The notes under the pieces are model-generated. The model worked only from the letters and a program-made list of their open reading frames with translations. It was not told where the DNA came from and searched no databases. This document shows positions 37,533-47,555 of a stretch of DNA of 64,000 nt, piece after piece (positions within the stretch are counted from its first letter, which is position 1; each line of letters begins with the position of its first letter). A program made the translations under genes and the position numbers. This stretch comes from Anaerolineales bacterium (GTDB taxonomy: Bacteria > Chloroflexota > Anaerolineae > Anaerolineales > UBA11858). The stretch is from contig JANQED010000151.1 in the NCBI GenBank assembly GCA_028278545.1, positions 35,146-99,145 on the forward strand. Direction: 5' to 3'.

Positions 37533-38165
37533 GTGATACTAATGATGCCCTTTCTGCTGTTTCTCTCTGAAGCTATTCTGATCTCCCTCTCCGGCGTGAT
37601 GGCGCCGGGGCCGATCACCGCGGTTGTGGTCGGTAAAGGCAGCGAATCTCCGTGGGCCGGGGCGCTGGTCGCCATCGGGCATGGCATTGTGGAATTCCCT
37701 TTGATGGTGGCGGTCTTTTTTGGGGTGGGGAGCCTGGTAGAGGCCCCTCACGTAAGAGCTGGCATCGGTATTATAGGTGGGTTGTTCATCCTGTGGATGG
37801 GAATTGGGATGCTGCGCAGCATGCGCCAGGAAGCCATCGAACGGCGCAAGGATTCTCGTTCACCTGTTGTGGCCGGGATCCTGTTCAGCATTGGGAACCC
37901 CTATTTCCTGGTCTGGTGGGTGACGGTTGGCGCGGCCTTGATCCTGCGTTCGGCGGAGTTTGGCGTGCTTGGTTTCATCGCTTTCGCTGTGGGGCACTGG
38001 TTATGTGATCTTCTGTGGGATTGGTTTTTGTCGGTGCTCTCCTTCAAAGGTGGGCAGTTCTTCGGGAATCGATTTCAGCAGGTTGTCTTTGCTTTGAGCA
38101 GTGTTTTGTTGTTATTCTTTGGCGGCCGTTTGGTGATTGATGCGGTTAATGAGCTTTTCGCATAG
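37533..38165 (+). CDS. LysE family transporter
   Basis: FLSEAILISLSGVMAPGPITAVVVGKGSESPWAGALVAIGHGIVEFPLM. Confidence 0.85.
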   Translation: MILMMPFLLFLSEAILISLSGVMAPGPITAVVVGKGSESPWAGALVAIGHGIVEFPLMVAVFFGVGSLVEAPHVRAGIGIIGGLFILWMGIGMLRSMRQEAIERRKDSRSPVVAGILFSIGNPYFLVWWVTVGAALILRSAEFGVLGFIAFAVGHWLCDLLWDWFLSVLSFKGGQFFGNRFQQVVFALSSVLLLFFGGRLVIDAVNELFA

Positions 38166-38333
38166 CCGCAACAGCAGAAAAAAGAAATGAAACTCGCACA
38201 CCTTTTTTCCCAACCTATCAATGCACCGTTGAATGTGATCCCTATTTTGCGTGGGGTAGCCCCAGGTAGAATGGCGCAATCGGGCTTGGAGAGATTTATG
38301 ATATCTCTGCTATAATGGGCATGGAGGCTCGAC

Positions 38334-38693
38334 ATGGAAGAACGCAGAAAACTGAGACGTCAGCATATCATGTTTTATTCGCGCGTCTTTGACCGTCAAA
38401 CCGGCACATTTATGGGATATCTTGGCAATCTGACGGAAACCGGCGCTATGATCATCAGTGAAGAAGCGCTGGAAACAGAGAAAGTCTATGATCTGCGAAT
38501 TGACTTGCCAGAAGATATCTATGGTCAGCCGATATTGAACTTAACGGTGCGCAGTGTCTGGTGTCAGCGCGATATCGATCCAAATTTCTACAATATTGGG
38601 TTTGCCATGCAGGACATTTCTGAAGAAGATGGTGAACTGATTACGCAGATCATAGAAGATTATGGGTTGCAGGGGTATGAGGATAATGAGTAG
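38334..38693 (+). CDS. PilZ domain protein
   Basis: ERRKLRRQHIMFYSRVFDRQTGTFMGYLGNLTETGAMIISEEALE...LRIDLPEDIYGQ (RxxxR...NxSxxG-like). Confidence 0.85.
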   Translation: MEERRKLRRQHIMFYSRVFDRQTGTFMGYLGNLTETGAMIISEEALETEKVYDLRIDLPEDIYGQPILNLTVRSVWCQRDIDPNFYNIGFAMQDISEEDGELITQIIEDYGLQGYEDNE

Positions 38694-38754
38694 TTAAGGA
38701 TTTCGCCCTTGAGCGTTTTCTTGGATGGCGAGATGCTCTAAACGATAACGCATG

Positions 38755-38785
38755 ACGCTCCGACCTTCGTGATCGGAGCGTTTTG
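38755..38785 (+). terminator. Hairpin ACGCTCCGA/TCGGAGCGT + TTT
   Basis: Perfect 9-bp stem with T-run. Confidence 0.8.
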
Positions 38786-38805
38786 ATTCGGGAGAGTTCT
38801 CAATT

Positions 38806-40221
38806 TTAGTAATCTTCTCGCAGAGAGGGGGAGGCAACGCGGTGCAGGCCCCTGGAAACCAGGTAGAAACCTAAAGCGAAAAGTGAGAAGCACGCTGCAG
38901 CCGGGATCAGCATGTGCCAGGGAGGGCCGTACGAGCCGGATATATTCCCGTAAATGAAAGCATCGTAGATGATCGTGCCCCAATTGCTGACCGTGCGCGT
39001 GATCCCGAAAAATGAGATGAATCCATCGGCTACAACCGCCCCGGTAACGGCGATCATCATTTGCAGTGCCGCTAATGGCATCACAGAAGGGATCAAATGC
39101 TTGGTGATGATATGCCAGGGGCCTCCGCCAGCGATATGGGCGGCCTCCATAAAAGGCTTGGCTGCAATTTGAATAGCCTGCGCGCGCATAACGATGGTCG
39201 TAGCGCCAGCCCCTGTGACCAACCCGTAGAATAAGCCTAGCTGTAAGGGGCCTAAATCGCGGAAACGAGCCCCGATGATTACCATGATGATTGGCGCGGG
39301 GAACAACAAGAAGACATCCGCCATATTTGTGATGATGGTATCCACCTTGCCCTGGAAGTAAGCCGCCGTGACGCTCAGGATCGTGCCAATGATGGCCGTG
39401 GTCAGCGCGGCCGTTATGCCAACAATGAATGTGGGTGTGGTGGCTGCCAGTATCATGCTCAGCACATCTCTCCCCAGTGAATCTGTCCCCAGGATATGCC
39501 CAGGCACAGGCGGTGAGGGGTGAGGGAAAACCATCATATCGAAGCCCGTTGCCGGGTCGTAAATACCTCTTGGCCATACAGTATTCATTAAGATGGGGTG
39601 AGCAACGGCCAATAGTGCAAAGAAGGCGATCAAGATCAGCCCGATGATTGCCAACGGACTTTGGACGAAAATCCCCCAGTTCATCTTGGTGCGCTGCCAC
39701 GATATCGTGGCGCGAGTTTTAATTTGCTGCCAAGGGCCATAGACCTTAGCAGGTTTAGGTATTTCGTAGGTTGTGATTCTTGGTGCGGGTTTAGGAACAA
39801 TGCTTGGTGGTGAGACTGCTCCGGCTCCTACACTCGATTGGCTACCAAGGTCGGGGGTCGCCGCTTTCAGTAAGTTCCCCTGCATAGATGGTCGCAGCTC
39901 CGCTTTGGGCGCAACCGGCTGAGGGATCGGCCCTGGATGAGTTTCGGCTTCTCGCTTTAGCGTAGGTTTATAGGCTGGAGAAGATATTTTTTCTAAGCGT
40001 GCTTTGACATGTCGATTCGTGGGGTTGATTTGCAGTGCGCGCTTCAGAACATAAATCTGTCGGTCTTTGTCCCCTATGGCGTAGCTCAAAATATGCCAGG
40101 CATGTTCATTGAGTGGGTAGGCCTTGATGAATCTAGCCAGTAGGACGCTGGCTTGATGGCGCTCACCGGCTTGAATCAGCTCGGTAGCCTGTTTCAGTGT
40201 GGGGTTTAATGTGGGGTCCAT
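38806..40221 (-). CDS. DppC-like ABC transporter permease with N-terminal TPR-like domain
   Basis: N-terminus MDPTLNPTLKQATELIQAGERHQASVLLARFIKAYPLNEHAWHILSYAIGDKDRQIYVLKRALQINPTNRHVKARLEKI; C-terminus HILGTDSLGRDVLSMIL...AAHIAGGGPWHIITKHLIPSVMP. Confidence 0.88.
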   Translation of the reverse strand: MDPTLNPTLKQATELIQAGERHQASVLLARFIKAYPLNEHAWHILSYAIGDKDRQIYVLKRALQINPTNRHVKARLEKISSPAYKPTLKREAETHPGPIPQPVAPKAELRPSMQGNLLKAATPDLGSQSSVGAGAVSPPSIVPKPAPRITTYEIPKPAKVYGPWQQIKTRATISWQRTKMNWGIFVQSPLAIIGLILIAFFALLAVAHPILMNTVWPRGIYDPATGFDMMVFPHPSPPVPGHILGTDSLGRDVLSMILAATTPTFIVGITAALTTAIIGTILSVTAAYFQGKVDTIITNMADVFLLFPAPIIMVIIGARFRDLGPLQLGLFYGLVTGAGATTIVMRAQAIQIAAKPFMEAAHIAGGGPWHIITKHLIPSVMPLAALQMMIAVTGAVVADGFISFFGITRTVSNWGTIIYDAFIYGNISGSYGPPWHMLIPAAACFSLFALGFYLVSRGLHRVASPSLREDY

Positions 40222-40237
40222 AAGGGCGTGACTCGAT

Positions 40238-41425
40238 TCAGTTAGAGGGAGTTTGCCTTTCGCCGTAGCGGATGCGCGGGTCCAGGTAAGCTGTAACCAC
40301 ATCCAGGAGCAGGCGGGCCACCAGGGAAAGAACGCCTACGATCAACAATGTATTCATGACCAATGGCATATCCTGCCAGTAGAGTGCATTCCACATTTTG
40401 GTGCCCATTCCCGGCCAATCTGTTGAGCTTTCGATGATGACCACCCCAGTGATCAAATAGGGCAATGAAATCACCAATCGGCTGATCACAGGAAGCAATG
40501 CGTTACGAGCAGCATGCCTCTCGAGCACCACAGAATCAGGTAATCCCTTGGCCTTAGCAGTAGTGATATATTCGGACTTCATCACTTCATCCATGCTGGA
40601 TTGCATGATCATCATCGTTTCCCCGAAAGTGAGCAAGATATACGTCGCCAGGGGGATCCAGGCCAGCTTCATAATGTCGAAAGCCAGCATTTGCATATCC
40701 AAGAGATACCAGCTGCCTACTGTGCCTGCGAGGATCAAACCTAAGAAGATGATCCCAGGCGAGGAGCGCCTGGTGAACTCATCGACGACATTCTTGACCA
40801 GATAAAAGAACAGCGCGCAAACGGCTAAGGTCAGCACCATACGAAATGCGATGACGCTGGGGTCGATTTCGACATCTGCCCAAATATGGCGATCTAAACC
40901 GACAAAGGCCAGTTGGACCAGACCCCCAACTTCGCCCATGACCACGAAGCCAGCCCCCTTGGTGAAAAGGTACGTGAGCAACCAGGTCAACCAGGGTGGA
41001 AAAGTGGTGTATAGGGTCAGGCCGCCGAGGGTGGCGGTCCTGGATAGGAGAGCAGACCCCTGCCAGGCGGTGCGTTTCCCAAGCCATAAGCCGATCAGGA
41101 AAGCGATGATGGTCCCGGTCACAAAGACTAACAGCGTTGCGGGGATGACCAGTTTTAGCGTCTGGATGATGGGTTCACCATGCAGTGATATGCCTAGATC
41201 AAGCGTGATGATTTGGCGCAGCCATTGCAAATATCGCTGCCAGATAGGCAGATCGAGGCCAAGCTGCGCGCGCAGGTTTTCCCGGCATTCTGCATTACAA
41301 AATAGGGAATACTGATCGATGAAGTCGCCCGGCATCATGATCTGAATGAAGAAGAACATGAAACTGATGAAGACAAATAACTTGATGATGCTGAGCAGGG
41401 TTTGGCGAATGAGGTAGCGTGTCAT
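40238..41425 (-). CDS. DppB-like ABC transporter permease
   Basis: MTRYLIRQTLLSIIKLFVFISFMFFFIQIMMPGDF...EYITTAKAKGLPDSVVLERHAARNALLPVISRL. Confidence 0.92.
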   Translation of the reverse strand: MTRYLIRQTLLSIIKLFVFISFMFFFIQIMMPGDFIDQYSLFCNAECRENLRAQLGLDLPIWQRYLQWLRQIITLDLGISLHGEPIIQTLKLVIPATLLVFVTGTIIAFLIGLWLGKRTAWQGSALLSRTATLGGLTLYTTFPPWLTWLLTYLFTKGAGFVVMGEVGGLVQLAFVGLDRHIWADVEIDPSVIAFRMVLTLAVCALFFYLVKNVVDEFTRRSSPGIIFLGLILAGTVGSWYLLDMQMLAFDIMKLAWIPLATYILLTFGETMMIMQSSMDEVMKSEYITTAKAKGLPDSVVLERHAARNALLPVISRLVISLPYLITGVVIIESSTDWPGMGTKMWNALYWQDMPLVMNTLLIVGVLSLVARLLLDVVTAYLDPRIRYGERQTPSN

Positions 41426-41540
41426 GATGACTTCACTCTTGTGATGAAATTTAAAGAATGCGCAAAAGATTTTATCACTTTCCGCTTAATCAATAATTTT
41501 GTTGTCACCTACTATGATTACCCCATTTGTTCAGTGTGGT

Positions 41541-42128
41541 TCATTCCTTCAGGAGCTTGGTTTCGTTATTCTCTTTATGATTGTTGTTGATGATTTCTTC
41601 AATATTCAACGGGGGTAGCTGCTCAAGGGAGATCAGGCCGAAATGGCTGAGGAATTCAGGAGTGGTGCTGTACAAAATGGGGCGGCCTGGCCCCGGGGCG
41701 CGCCCGATTTCCTGAATTATTCCCTTACTGAGCAGATTTTTCATAACGCTGTCGCTGTTGACTCCGCGGATGGCGTCCACATGAGGACGGGTGACCGGTT
41801 GTTGATAAGCGATAATTGCTAAAGTCTCCAATGCGGCGTGGCTCAAATGGGTAATAGCCTCTAGGCCCAAAAAGTGTTCGATGAGCGGTGCAGCTGCGGG
41901 CGAGGTCGTGAGTCGCACACCTCCTTCGTGGCGTTGAATACAGATGCCCCGGTCTTGATAGGAAAGCTCGATCTCGTTTAGGCTTTTCTCGATTTCTCGA
42001 GTGGTGACTGCTAGCACTCTGGCTATTTGCCCCGGGGTGATCGGCTCCGATGCCACGAAGAGCAACGCTTCGATGCATGCCGTTAGGCTTGGTTGAGAAT
42101 CCGGCAGCGGCCGTATTGAGTCGCTCAT
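41541..42128 (-). CDS. scpB: Segregation and condensation protein B
   Basis: LTACIEALLFVASEPITPGQIARVLAV...HAALETLAIIAYQQPVTRPHVDAIRGVNSDSVMKNLLSKGIIQEIGRAPGPGRPILYSTTPEFLSHFGL. Confidence 0.96.
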   Translation of the reverse strand: MSDSIRPLPDSQPSLTACIEALLFVASEPITPGQIARVLAVTTREIEKSLNEIELSYQDRGICIQRHEGGVRLTTSPAAAPLIEHFLGLEAITHLSHAALETLAIIAYQQPVTRPHVDAIRGVNSDSVMKNLLSKGIIQEIGRAPGPGRPILYSTTPEFLSHFGLISLEQLPPLNIEEIINNNHKENNETKLLKE

Positions 42129-42181
42129 GCTATAATCTGGCTCTAGATTTGCTGTTCTGAGTTTCCTTTGGATAGAACGAG

Positions 42182-43786
42182 ATGAGATTATACCATTCTA
42201 TTCTTTTGCTCTTTTTTGCGATTACTTTGTTGATTGCTGGCTGCGATTTGGCTCCCACCGAGCAGCCCGCGCTTCAGGTGCAGATCGTCGGAGACGGGCA
42301 GACCTTCACGGTGCAGGTGCCCCCCGGGAGTACCGTCCAGGATGCCCTTGAAATCGCTGACTTGACCTTGGGAGCCTTAGATCGCGTCGATCCGGAACTG
42401 CATGTCACGCTGGTCGAAGGGGATGAAATCGAGATTACACGGGTCTATGAAGAGTTCGAAGTCGAGCAGGTTGTGATTCCCTTTGAACAGCAGCTCCAGC
42501 CCAGCGAATTCCTGGCTGAGGGAGAACAACAGCCTTTGCAACTCGGCGAAAATGGGCTTAAGGAAATCACCTACCGCGTTGTTTATGAGGATGGCGTTGA
42601 GATCTCGAAAACCGAGATCAAAGTGGCGACGATCAAAGACCCCCTGCCTCAGATCATGCTGGTCGGCGTGCAGACCTCCTTCGCACCGCGCGCCATCCCA
42701 GGTCGGCTGGTTTACCTCTCCGATGGCAATGCCTGGATGATGGAAGGGACGACCGCTAATCGAAGCCCCCTGGTCTCAACAGGTGATTTAGATGGCCGGG
42801 TCTTTGTGCTCTCCGATGATGCCGAGTGGCTGCTGTTTACCCGTCGCCATGACGACGATGACATCATCAATACCTTGTGGATTGTGCAGCTTGATAATCC
42901 CGAAGTTGAGATCGATCTGCAAGCGGCCAATGTGATCCATTTTGCGGATTGGCAGCCGGGATCGACTGCGTATGCGGCCTATTCGACTGTTGAGCCTCGC
43001 CAGGCAGCCCCAGGATGGCAGGCGAATAACGATGTCCAGATGGCTAACTTCAGCGTCAATGGCTGGGTGGATCCAAGCCCCTCGGTGGTTGTCGAAACCA
43101 ATTCCGGTGGCGTTTATGGCTGGTGGGGGACGGATTATGTTTATGGAACGAATGCTCAGTCTATGGCCTATGCCAGCCCCAATGAAGTTGGCTTGGTAAA
43201 TATCGAAGAGGGCACCCTTGATTCTGTGCTGGAGATTACGCCCTTAGAGACCCGTAGTGATTGGGCCTGGGTGCCAGGGATCAAGTGGGGGCCTGATGGG
43301 GTGATGTTGTTCACCGTGCGCCATGCACCCCCCTCCGGCGCGGTTTCCCCCGAAGAGTCCACCATCTTTAACTTGACTGCCATCCCGCTCACCGGCGGCG
43401 AACCCGTGGATTTGGTTTCTCACGTGGGGATGTTTGCTTACCCATTGCCTTCGCCAATGCTGCCTCAGCCCACCACCGGAGAAGTAGCCTATCAGGTAGC
43501 TTTTTTGCGGGCGATTTTTCCCGATCAAAGCGATTCCAGCCGCTACCGGGTGGTGATTATGGATCGGGATGGGTCGAACCAGCGCCAACTTTTCCCGCCC
43601 CCTGAAGCGCAGGGCATCGAGCCGCAGCGCGATTGGGGAGTCTGGTCCCCTCAACTGGTGGAGGGGGATACTGCCTATACATTGGCAGTGCTCTATCAAG
43701 GGAATATCTGGCTGATTGACAGCGAAACCGGCGAAGCCTGGCAAATCACCGGCGATGGGCGTATCAACCGCCTCGATTGGCGCTGA
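42182..43786 (+). CDS. Lipoprotein with DUF348/G5-like N-terminal domains and TolB-like propeller region
   Basis: Lipobox LLIAGC; FTVQVPPGSTVQDALEIADLTLGALDRVDP; EITYRVVYEDGVEISKTEIKVATIKDPLPQIMLVGVQ (G5-like); C-terminal IWLIDSETGEAWQITGDGRINRLDW. Confidence 0.72.
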   Translation: MRLYHSILLLFFAITLLIAGCDLAPTEQPALQVQIVGDGQTFTVQVPPGSTVQDALEIADLTLGALDRVDPELHVTLVEGDEIEITRVYEEFEVEQVVIPFEQQLQPSEFLAEGEQQPLQLGENGLKEITYRVVYEDGVEISKTEIKVATIKDPLPQIMLVGVQTSFAPRAIPGRLVYLSDGNAWMMEGTTANRSPLVSTGDLDGRVFVLSDDAEWLLFTRRHDDDDIINTLWIVQLDNPEVEIDLQAANVIHFADWQPGSTAYAAYSTVEPRQAAPGWQANNDVQMANFSVNGWVDPSPSVVVETNSGGVYGWWGTDYVYGTNAQSMAYASPNEVGLVNIEEGTLDSVLEITPLETRSDWAWVPGIKWGPDGVMLFTVRHAPPSGAVSPEESTIFNLTAIPLTGGEPVDLVSHVGMFAYPLPSPMLPQPTTGEVAYQVAFLRAIFPDQSDSSRYRVVIMDRDGSNQRQLFPPPEAQGIEPQRDWGVWSPQLVEGDTAYTLAVLYQGNIWLIDSETGEAWQITGDGRINRLDWR

Positions 43787-43880
43787 ATGGGGCCTTTCGG
43801 ATATTGATTATTTGGCCTGATCTAGATACACTTGTACCGTTTTCTAACCAGTTTCATGATACTTGATTGAGAGTCAAACT

Positions 43881-44837
43881 ATGCGAATTCTCATCACTGG
43901 CGCGGCGGGGTTTTTGGGATCACATCTCTGTGACTGGCTTCTTAAGAAAGGCCATGAAGTTGTGGGGATGGATAATTTCATCACAGGCAGCCCGGAAAAC
44001 CTGGCCCATTTGGCGAATGAAGAGCGTTTTTCTTTTATTCGACACGATGTCTCAAACTTCATCTTTGTGCCCGGTAAACTGGATGCCGTCATGCACTTCG
44101 CCTCACCGGCCAGCCCGAACCCTCATTCTCCTTATGGATATGTCAATCTGCCGATTCAGACGATGAAAGCGGGTGCACTGGGGACTCACAATACCCTGGG
44201 AGTTGCCAAGGCCCATAATGCCCGCTTTTTGCTGGCCTCGACCAGTGAGATTTATGGAGACCCTCTTGAGCATCCTCAAACAGAATCTTACAGGGGGCAT
44301 GTTGACCCCATTGGGGAGCGATCGGTTTACGATGAAGCCAAACGTTTTGCTGAAGCCCTGACGATGGCCTATCACCGCTTCCATGAGATTGATACTCGCG
44401 TTGTGCGTATCTTCAACACCTATGGCCCTCGTATGCACACCGATGATGGGCGCGTAGTGCCGAATTTCTTGAAGCAGGCGCTGAGGGGGGAGCCTTTGAC
44501 GATCTATGGGGATGGACAGCAGACGCGCAGTTTTTGCTACGTAGATGATTTAATCGATGGCATTTATCGCCTGTTGCTTTCGGATGAGCACCGCCCGGTC
44601 AATCTCGGCAACCCGGACGAGACCAACATCCTCGAATTCGCCGAGACCATCAATGAGATTACCGGCAATCAGGGGACGATCTTTCATCCTGATCAGCGGG
44701 GAAATGGCGATCCACAACGTCGTCAGCCGGATATCAGCCGCGCCCGAGAAGTGCTTGGCTGGGAGCCAAAGGTTAGCTTGGAGGAGGGTATCCGAAAAAC
44801 GCTCCCTTATTTTGAGGAGAAGTTATCCCAGGAATGA
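43881..44837 (+). CDS. NAD-dependent epimerase, UDP-glucuronate decarboxylase-like
   Basis: [35 protein letters not shown]...[41 protein letters not shown]...FNTYGPRM. Confidence 0.92.
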   Translation: MRILITGAAGFLGSHLCDWLLKKGHEVVGMDNFITGSPENLAHLANEERFSFIRHDVSNFIFVPGKLDAVMHFASPASPNPHSPYGYVNLPIQTMKAGALGTHNTLGVAKAHNARFLLASTSEIYGDPLEHPQTESYRGHVDPIGERSVYDEAKRFAEALTMAYHRFHEIDTRVVRIFNTYGPRMHTDDGRVVPNFLKQALRGEPLTIYGDGQQTRSFCYVDDLIDGIYRLLLSDEHRPVNLGNPDETNILEFAETINEITGNQGTIFHPDQRGNGDPQRRQPDISRAREVLGWEPKVSLEEGIRKTLPYFEEKLSQE

Positions 44838-45307
44838 TCATGACAGATTTCCTCACCGACCCCCAAGAGCGGACTCGCTTTCTCAAGTTCGCTGTGGTGG
44901 GCTCCATTGGCGCGCTGGTTGATTTTGCGGTATTCAATATTCTGACCAAGTTTCTACATCTTGACCCCGTCCTGGCGAGCGTGATCTCATTCATGGTTGC
45001 CGTTTTGAATAATTTCACCTGGAATCGCTATTGGACGTACCCCGATTCGCGCTCCAAACCTCTTGCCAATCAGTTGACCTCATTTGGCGTCATCAATCTG
45101 GTCGGTGTGGTGATCCGTACGCCGGTGTTTGCTCTTCTAGATGGGCCTCTGCAAGTGCTTTATGGGCGTTTGCCGTTCTTGAAAGTCTTCGCCTTCATGA
45201 CGCCGGAGTTTTTGGGACATAATACTGCCCTGGCGATCGCGATCATCCTGGTGATGTTCTGGAATTATTTTGTCAACCGCTACTGGACCTACAACGATAT
45301 TGAGTGA
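44834..45307 (+). CDS. GtrA family membrane protein
   Basis: [26 protein letters not shown]...[14 protein letters not shown]...[14 protein letters not shown]. Confidence 0.9.
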   Translation: MIMTDFLTDPQERTRFLKFAVVGSIGALVDFAVFNILTKFLHLDPVLASVISFMVAVLNNFTWNRYWTYPDSRSKPLANQLTSFGVINLVGVVIRTPVFALLDGPLQVLYGRLPFLKVFAFMTPEFLGHNTALAIAIILVMFWNYFVNRYWTYNDIE

Positions 45308-45369
45308 AATAGAGGTGAGTGCGATGTTCCGCGTCGGAGAATAGCTTGGGATTTCGGTATAATAAACCT

Positions 45370-45747
45370 ATGCAAAAGAAGCGCCGCTTGATACCAATCT
45401 ATACAACCTCCGGTGATGTCGGGGCTTATCTTCATTATCCATATTTATACAATCAAATGGGCGAGTGGGTGGGATGGATTACCCCTGGGCGTGAAGTTTA
45501 TTCTGTGTTGGGCCACTATGTTGGCTGGCTGACCGACGACCCCCGCATCTTTCGTAAGCGATCATATGATTTTTCTCGTCCTCGGCTTACCCCGCCGCCG
45601 CCACAGCCCCGCATCCGGGTGCCCGCCTCCGTGCCATTAGCTCCGTTGATGTCTGAATTGACCTACACGACAATCGATGTGTTGGAGGAAGAGCCCCACC
45701 TCTTGAGCACGGTGGATTTCGACGAACTGCGCGAGGATATGGATTAG
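45370..45747 (+). CDS. Small 4-fold beta-flower-like protein
   Basis: IPIYTTSGDVGAYLHYPYLYNQMGEWVGWITPGREVYSVLGHYVGWLTDDPRIFRKR; SD-like sequence lacking but ATG fits. Confidence 0.65.
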   Translation: MQKKRRLIPIYTTSGDVGAYLHYPYLYNQMGEWVGWITPGREVYSVLGHYVGWLTDDPRIFRKRSYDFSRPRLTPPPPQPRIRVPASVPLAPLMSELTYTTIDVLEEEPHLLSTVDFDELREDMD

Positions 45748-45774
45748 AGGCAGCATCTACTATTTCTGATTTGT

Positions 45775-46257
45775 ATGGACGATCTTCAGAACGGAAAAAC
45801 TGTTGGAGAATCGCGCGTCAATCTGGCCCAATTGATGCAGCCCGAACACGCCAACAACCACGGCAATGTGCACGGCGGCTGGATTATGAAGTTGATCGAT
45901 GAGGCGGGAGCATTGGCGTGCATGCGCCACGCCCAGCGCCGCGTCGTCACCGTGGCGGTGGATCAGATGATGTTCCGCCAGCCCATCCGGATTGGCGATT
46001 TGGTGACGCTCACCGCCGAAGTGAGTTATGCCGGGCGCACTTCTTTGGAGGCACGCGTAGAAGTGATCGCTGAGAATCCCGTTACCGGGGAGTATGTTCA
46101 CACCAACACGGCTTACTGCGTTTATGTAGCGCTGGATAATGATGGTAAACCAACCCAGGTGCCGCCCCTGATCCCCGAAACCGATATTCACCGGCAGCGC
46201 ATGGAGCGAGCCAAGCAGCGGCAGGCCTATCGTTTATCCCGACGAGAAGACGACTGA
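45775..46257 (+). CDS. Acyl-CoA thioesterase (hotdog fold, YciA-like)
   Basis: LAQLMQPEHANNHGNVHGGWIMKLIDEAGALACMRHAQRRVVTVAVDQMMFRQPIRIGDLVTL. Confidence 0.92.
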   Translation: MDDLQNGKTVGESRVNLAQLMQPEHANNHGNVHGGWIMKLIDEAGALACMRHAQRRVVTVAVDQMMFRQPIRIGDLVTLTAEVSYAGRTSLEARVEVIAENPVTGEYVHTNTAYCVYVALDNDGKPTQVPPLIPETDIHRQRMERAKQRQAYRLSRREDD

Positions 46258-46332
46258 TTACCCGGAGAGAACCTTTTCTGAGTGAAACAGTGTGCATGAC
46301 CAACTGAATTTGTTCCTTACGCTACACAGAAA

Positions 46333-47535
46333 ATGAGCGATCAAGACCAAATACCCCCAGGCGAAGATTTCAACCAATCCGAGGGAATCCCTCCGGTGCG
46401 CTCTCTACGGGAATTGATCGATCGCGTTACTGGCCGCAGCCTGGAAGCAGCTGCGCCTCAAGAAGATGCTGGAATCGCTGATATTGTGCCCTTTCCATTT
46501 CTGGCGCTGGTCGGCCAGCAAGAGATGAAGCTGGCGTTGCTTCTGGCGATGATCAACCCACACATGGGAGGCGTACTGCTGATTGGCCCGCGCGGCACAG
46601 GCAAAACCACCGCAGTGCGCAGTTTGCCGGAACTTCTCCCCCAGACCCCTCGCAGCCTGTGCTATTATGGCTGCCTGCCTGAAGACATCGAAGCCGCCGG
46701 GATCGACGCGGTTTGCCCTGATTGCGCCAAAAAATACGCTGAGGGAGAGCCTTTGGCGGTATTGGATCAGGTGCGCTTGGTTGAACTGCCCCTCAACGCC
46801 CGCCTGGATGATGTGGTTGGGGGCCTGGATGAACGCGCTGCCATGCAGGGGCAGGTACGGCTGCGTCGTGGCATCCTGGCCCAGGCTGATCGCAACTTGC
46901 TATATGTCGATGAGGTCAACTTGCTCGATGACGAGGTTGTCGATGCTATCTTGGACGCTGCCGCCCAGGGCTACTACCTAGTCAGGCGCGGCCCGATGTC
47001 GGCGACTTACCGGGCGCGCTTCGTGTTGGTCGGCTCGATGAACCCCGAGGAAGGCCGTTTGCGCCCCCAGATCATGGATCGTTTCGGTTTGCGGGTGGTT
47101 GTGCGCGGGCTGGGTGATCGGGGAGAAAGGCTGGAAGCTTATCGCCGTGCCCGGGCACATCTTGCCAATCCTCGCCAGGTCTCCGCCGAGTTTTCCGACA
47201 GCACAATGCTGGCTCAAGAGGATATCCAGGCGGCCCGCGACTTGTTGCCCCAGGTGGAGATCCCTGATGACGTATCTCAGCAGGGTCTGGCCCTGGTGGA
47301 ACGTTTGAAGATCGACTCCCTGCGTGCTGAGATCACCCTCTTTGAGGCAGCCCGTGCCCACGCGGTGGCCGATGCTCGTTTGACAGTCACATCCGAAGAT
47401 TTGCACGCTGTAGCACCGATGGCTTTGCGTTTGCGGCGCTCAGACTTCATCGATAGTTATTTCAACCAGCAGGAGAGTGAGGATCAACAGCTTTTTACCA
47501 TTCTGGATGAGATCATTTCCCCCCAGAAACCCTAG
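46333..47535 (+). CDS. AAA ATPase, magnesium chelatase subunit I (ChlI/BchI)-like
   Basis: VPFPFLALVGQQEMKLALLLAMINPHMGGVLLIGPRGTGKTTAVRSLPELLP...LLYVDEVNLLDDEVVDAILDAAAQG...GSMNPEEGRLRPQIMDRFGLRV. Confidence 0.93.
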   Translation: MSDQDQIPPGEDFNQSEGIPPVRSLRELIDRVTGRSLEAAAPQEDAGIADIVPFPFLALVGQQEMKLALLLAMINPHMGGVLLIGPRGTGKTTAVRSLPELLPQTPRSLCYYGCLPEDIEAAGIDAVCPDCAKKYAEGEPLAVLDQVRLVELPLNARLDDVVGGLDERAAMQGQVRLRRGILAQADRNLLYVDEVNLLDDEVVDAILDAAAQGYYLVRRGPMSATYRARFVLVGSMNPEEGRLRPQIMDRFGLRVVVRGLGDRGERLEAYRRARAHLANPRQVSAEFSDSTMLAQEDIQAARDLLPQVEIPDDVSQQGLALVERLKIDSLRAEITLFEAARAHAVADARLTVTSEDLHAVAPMALRLRRSDFIDSYFNQQESEDQQLFTILDEIISPQKP

Positions 47536-47555
47536 AAGAAATAAGGAGTATCACC

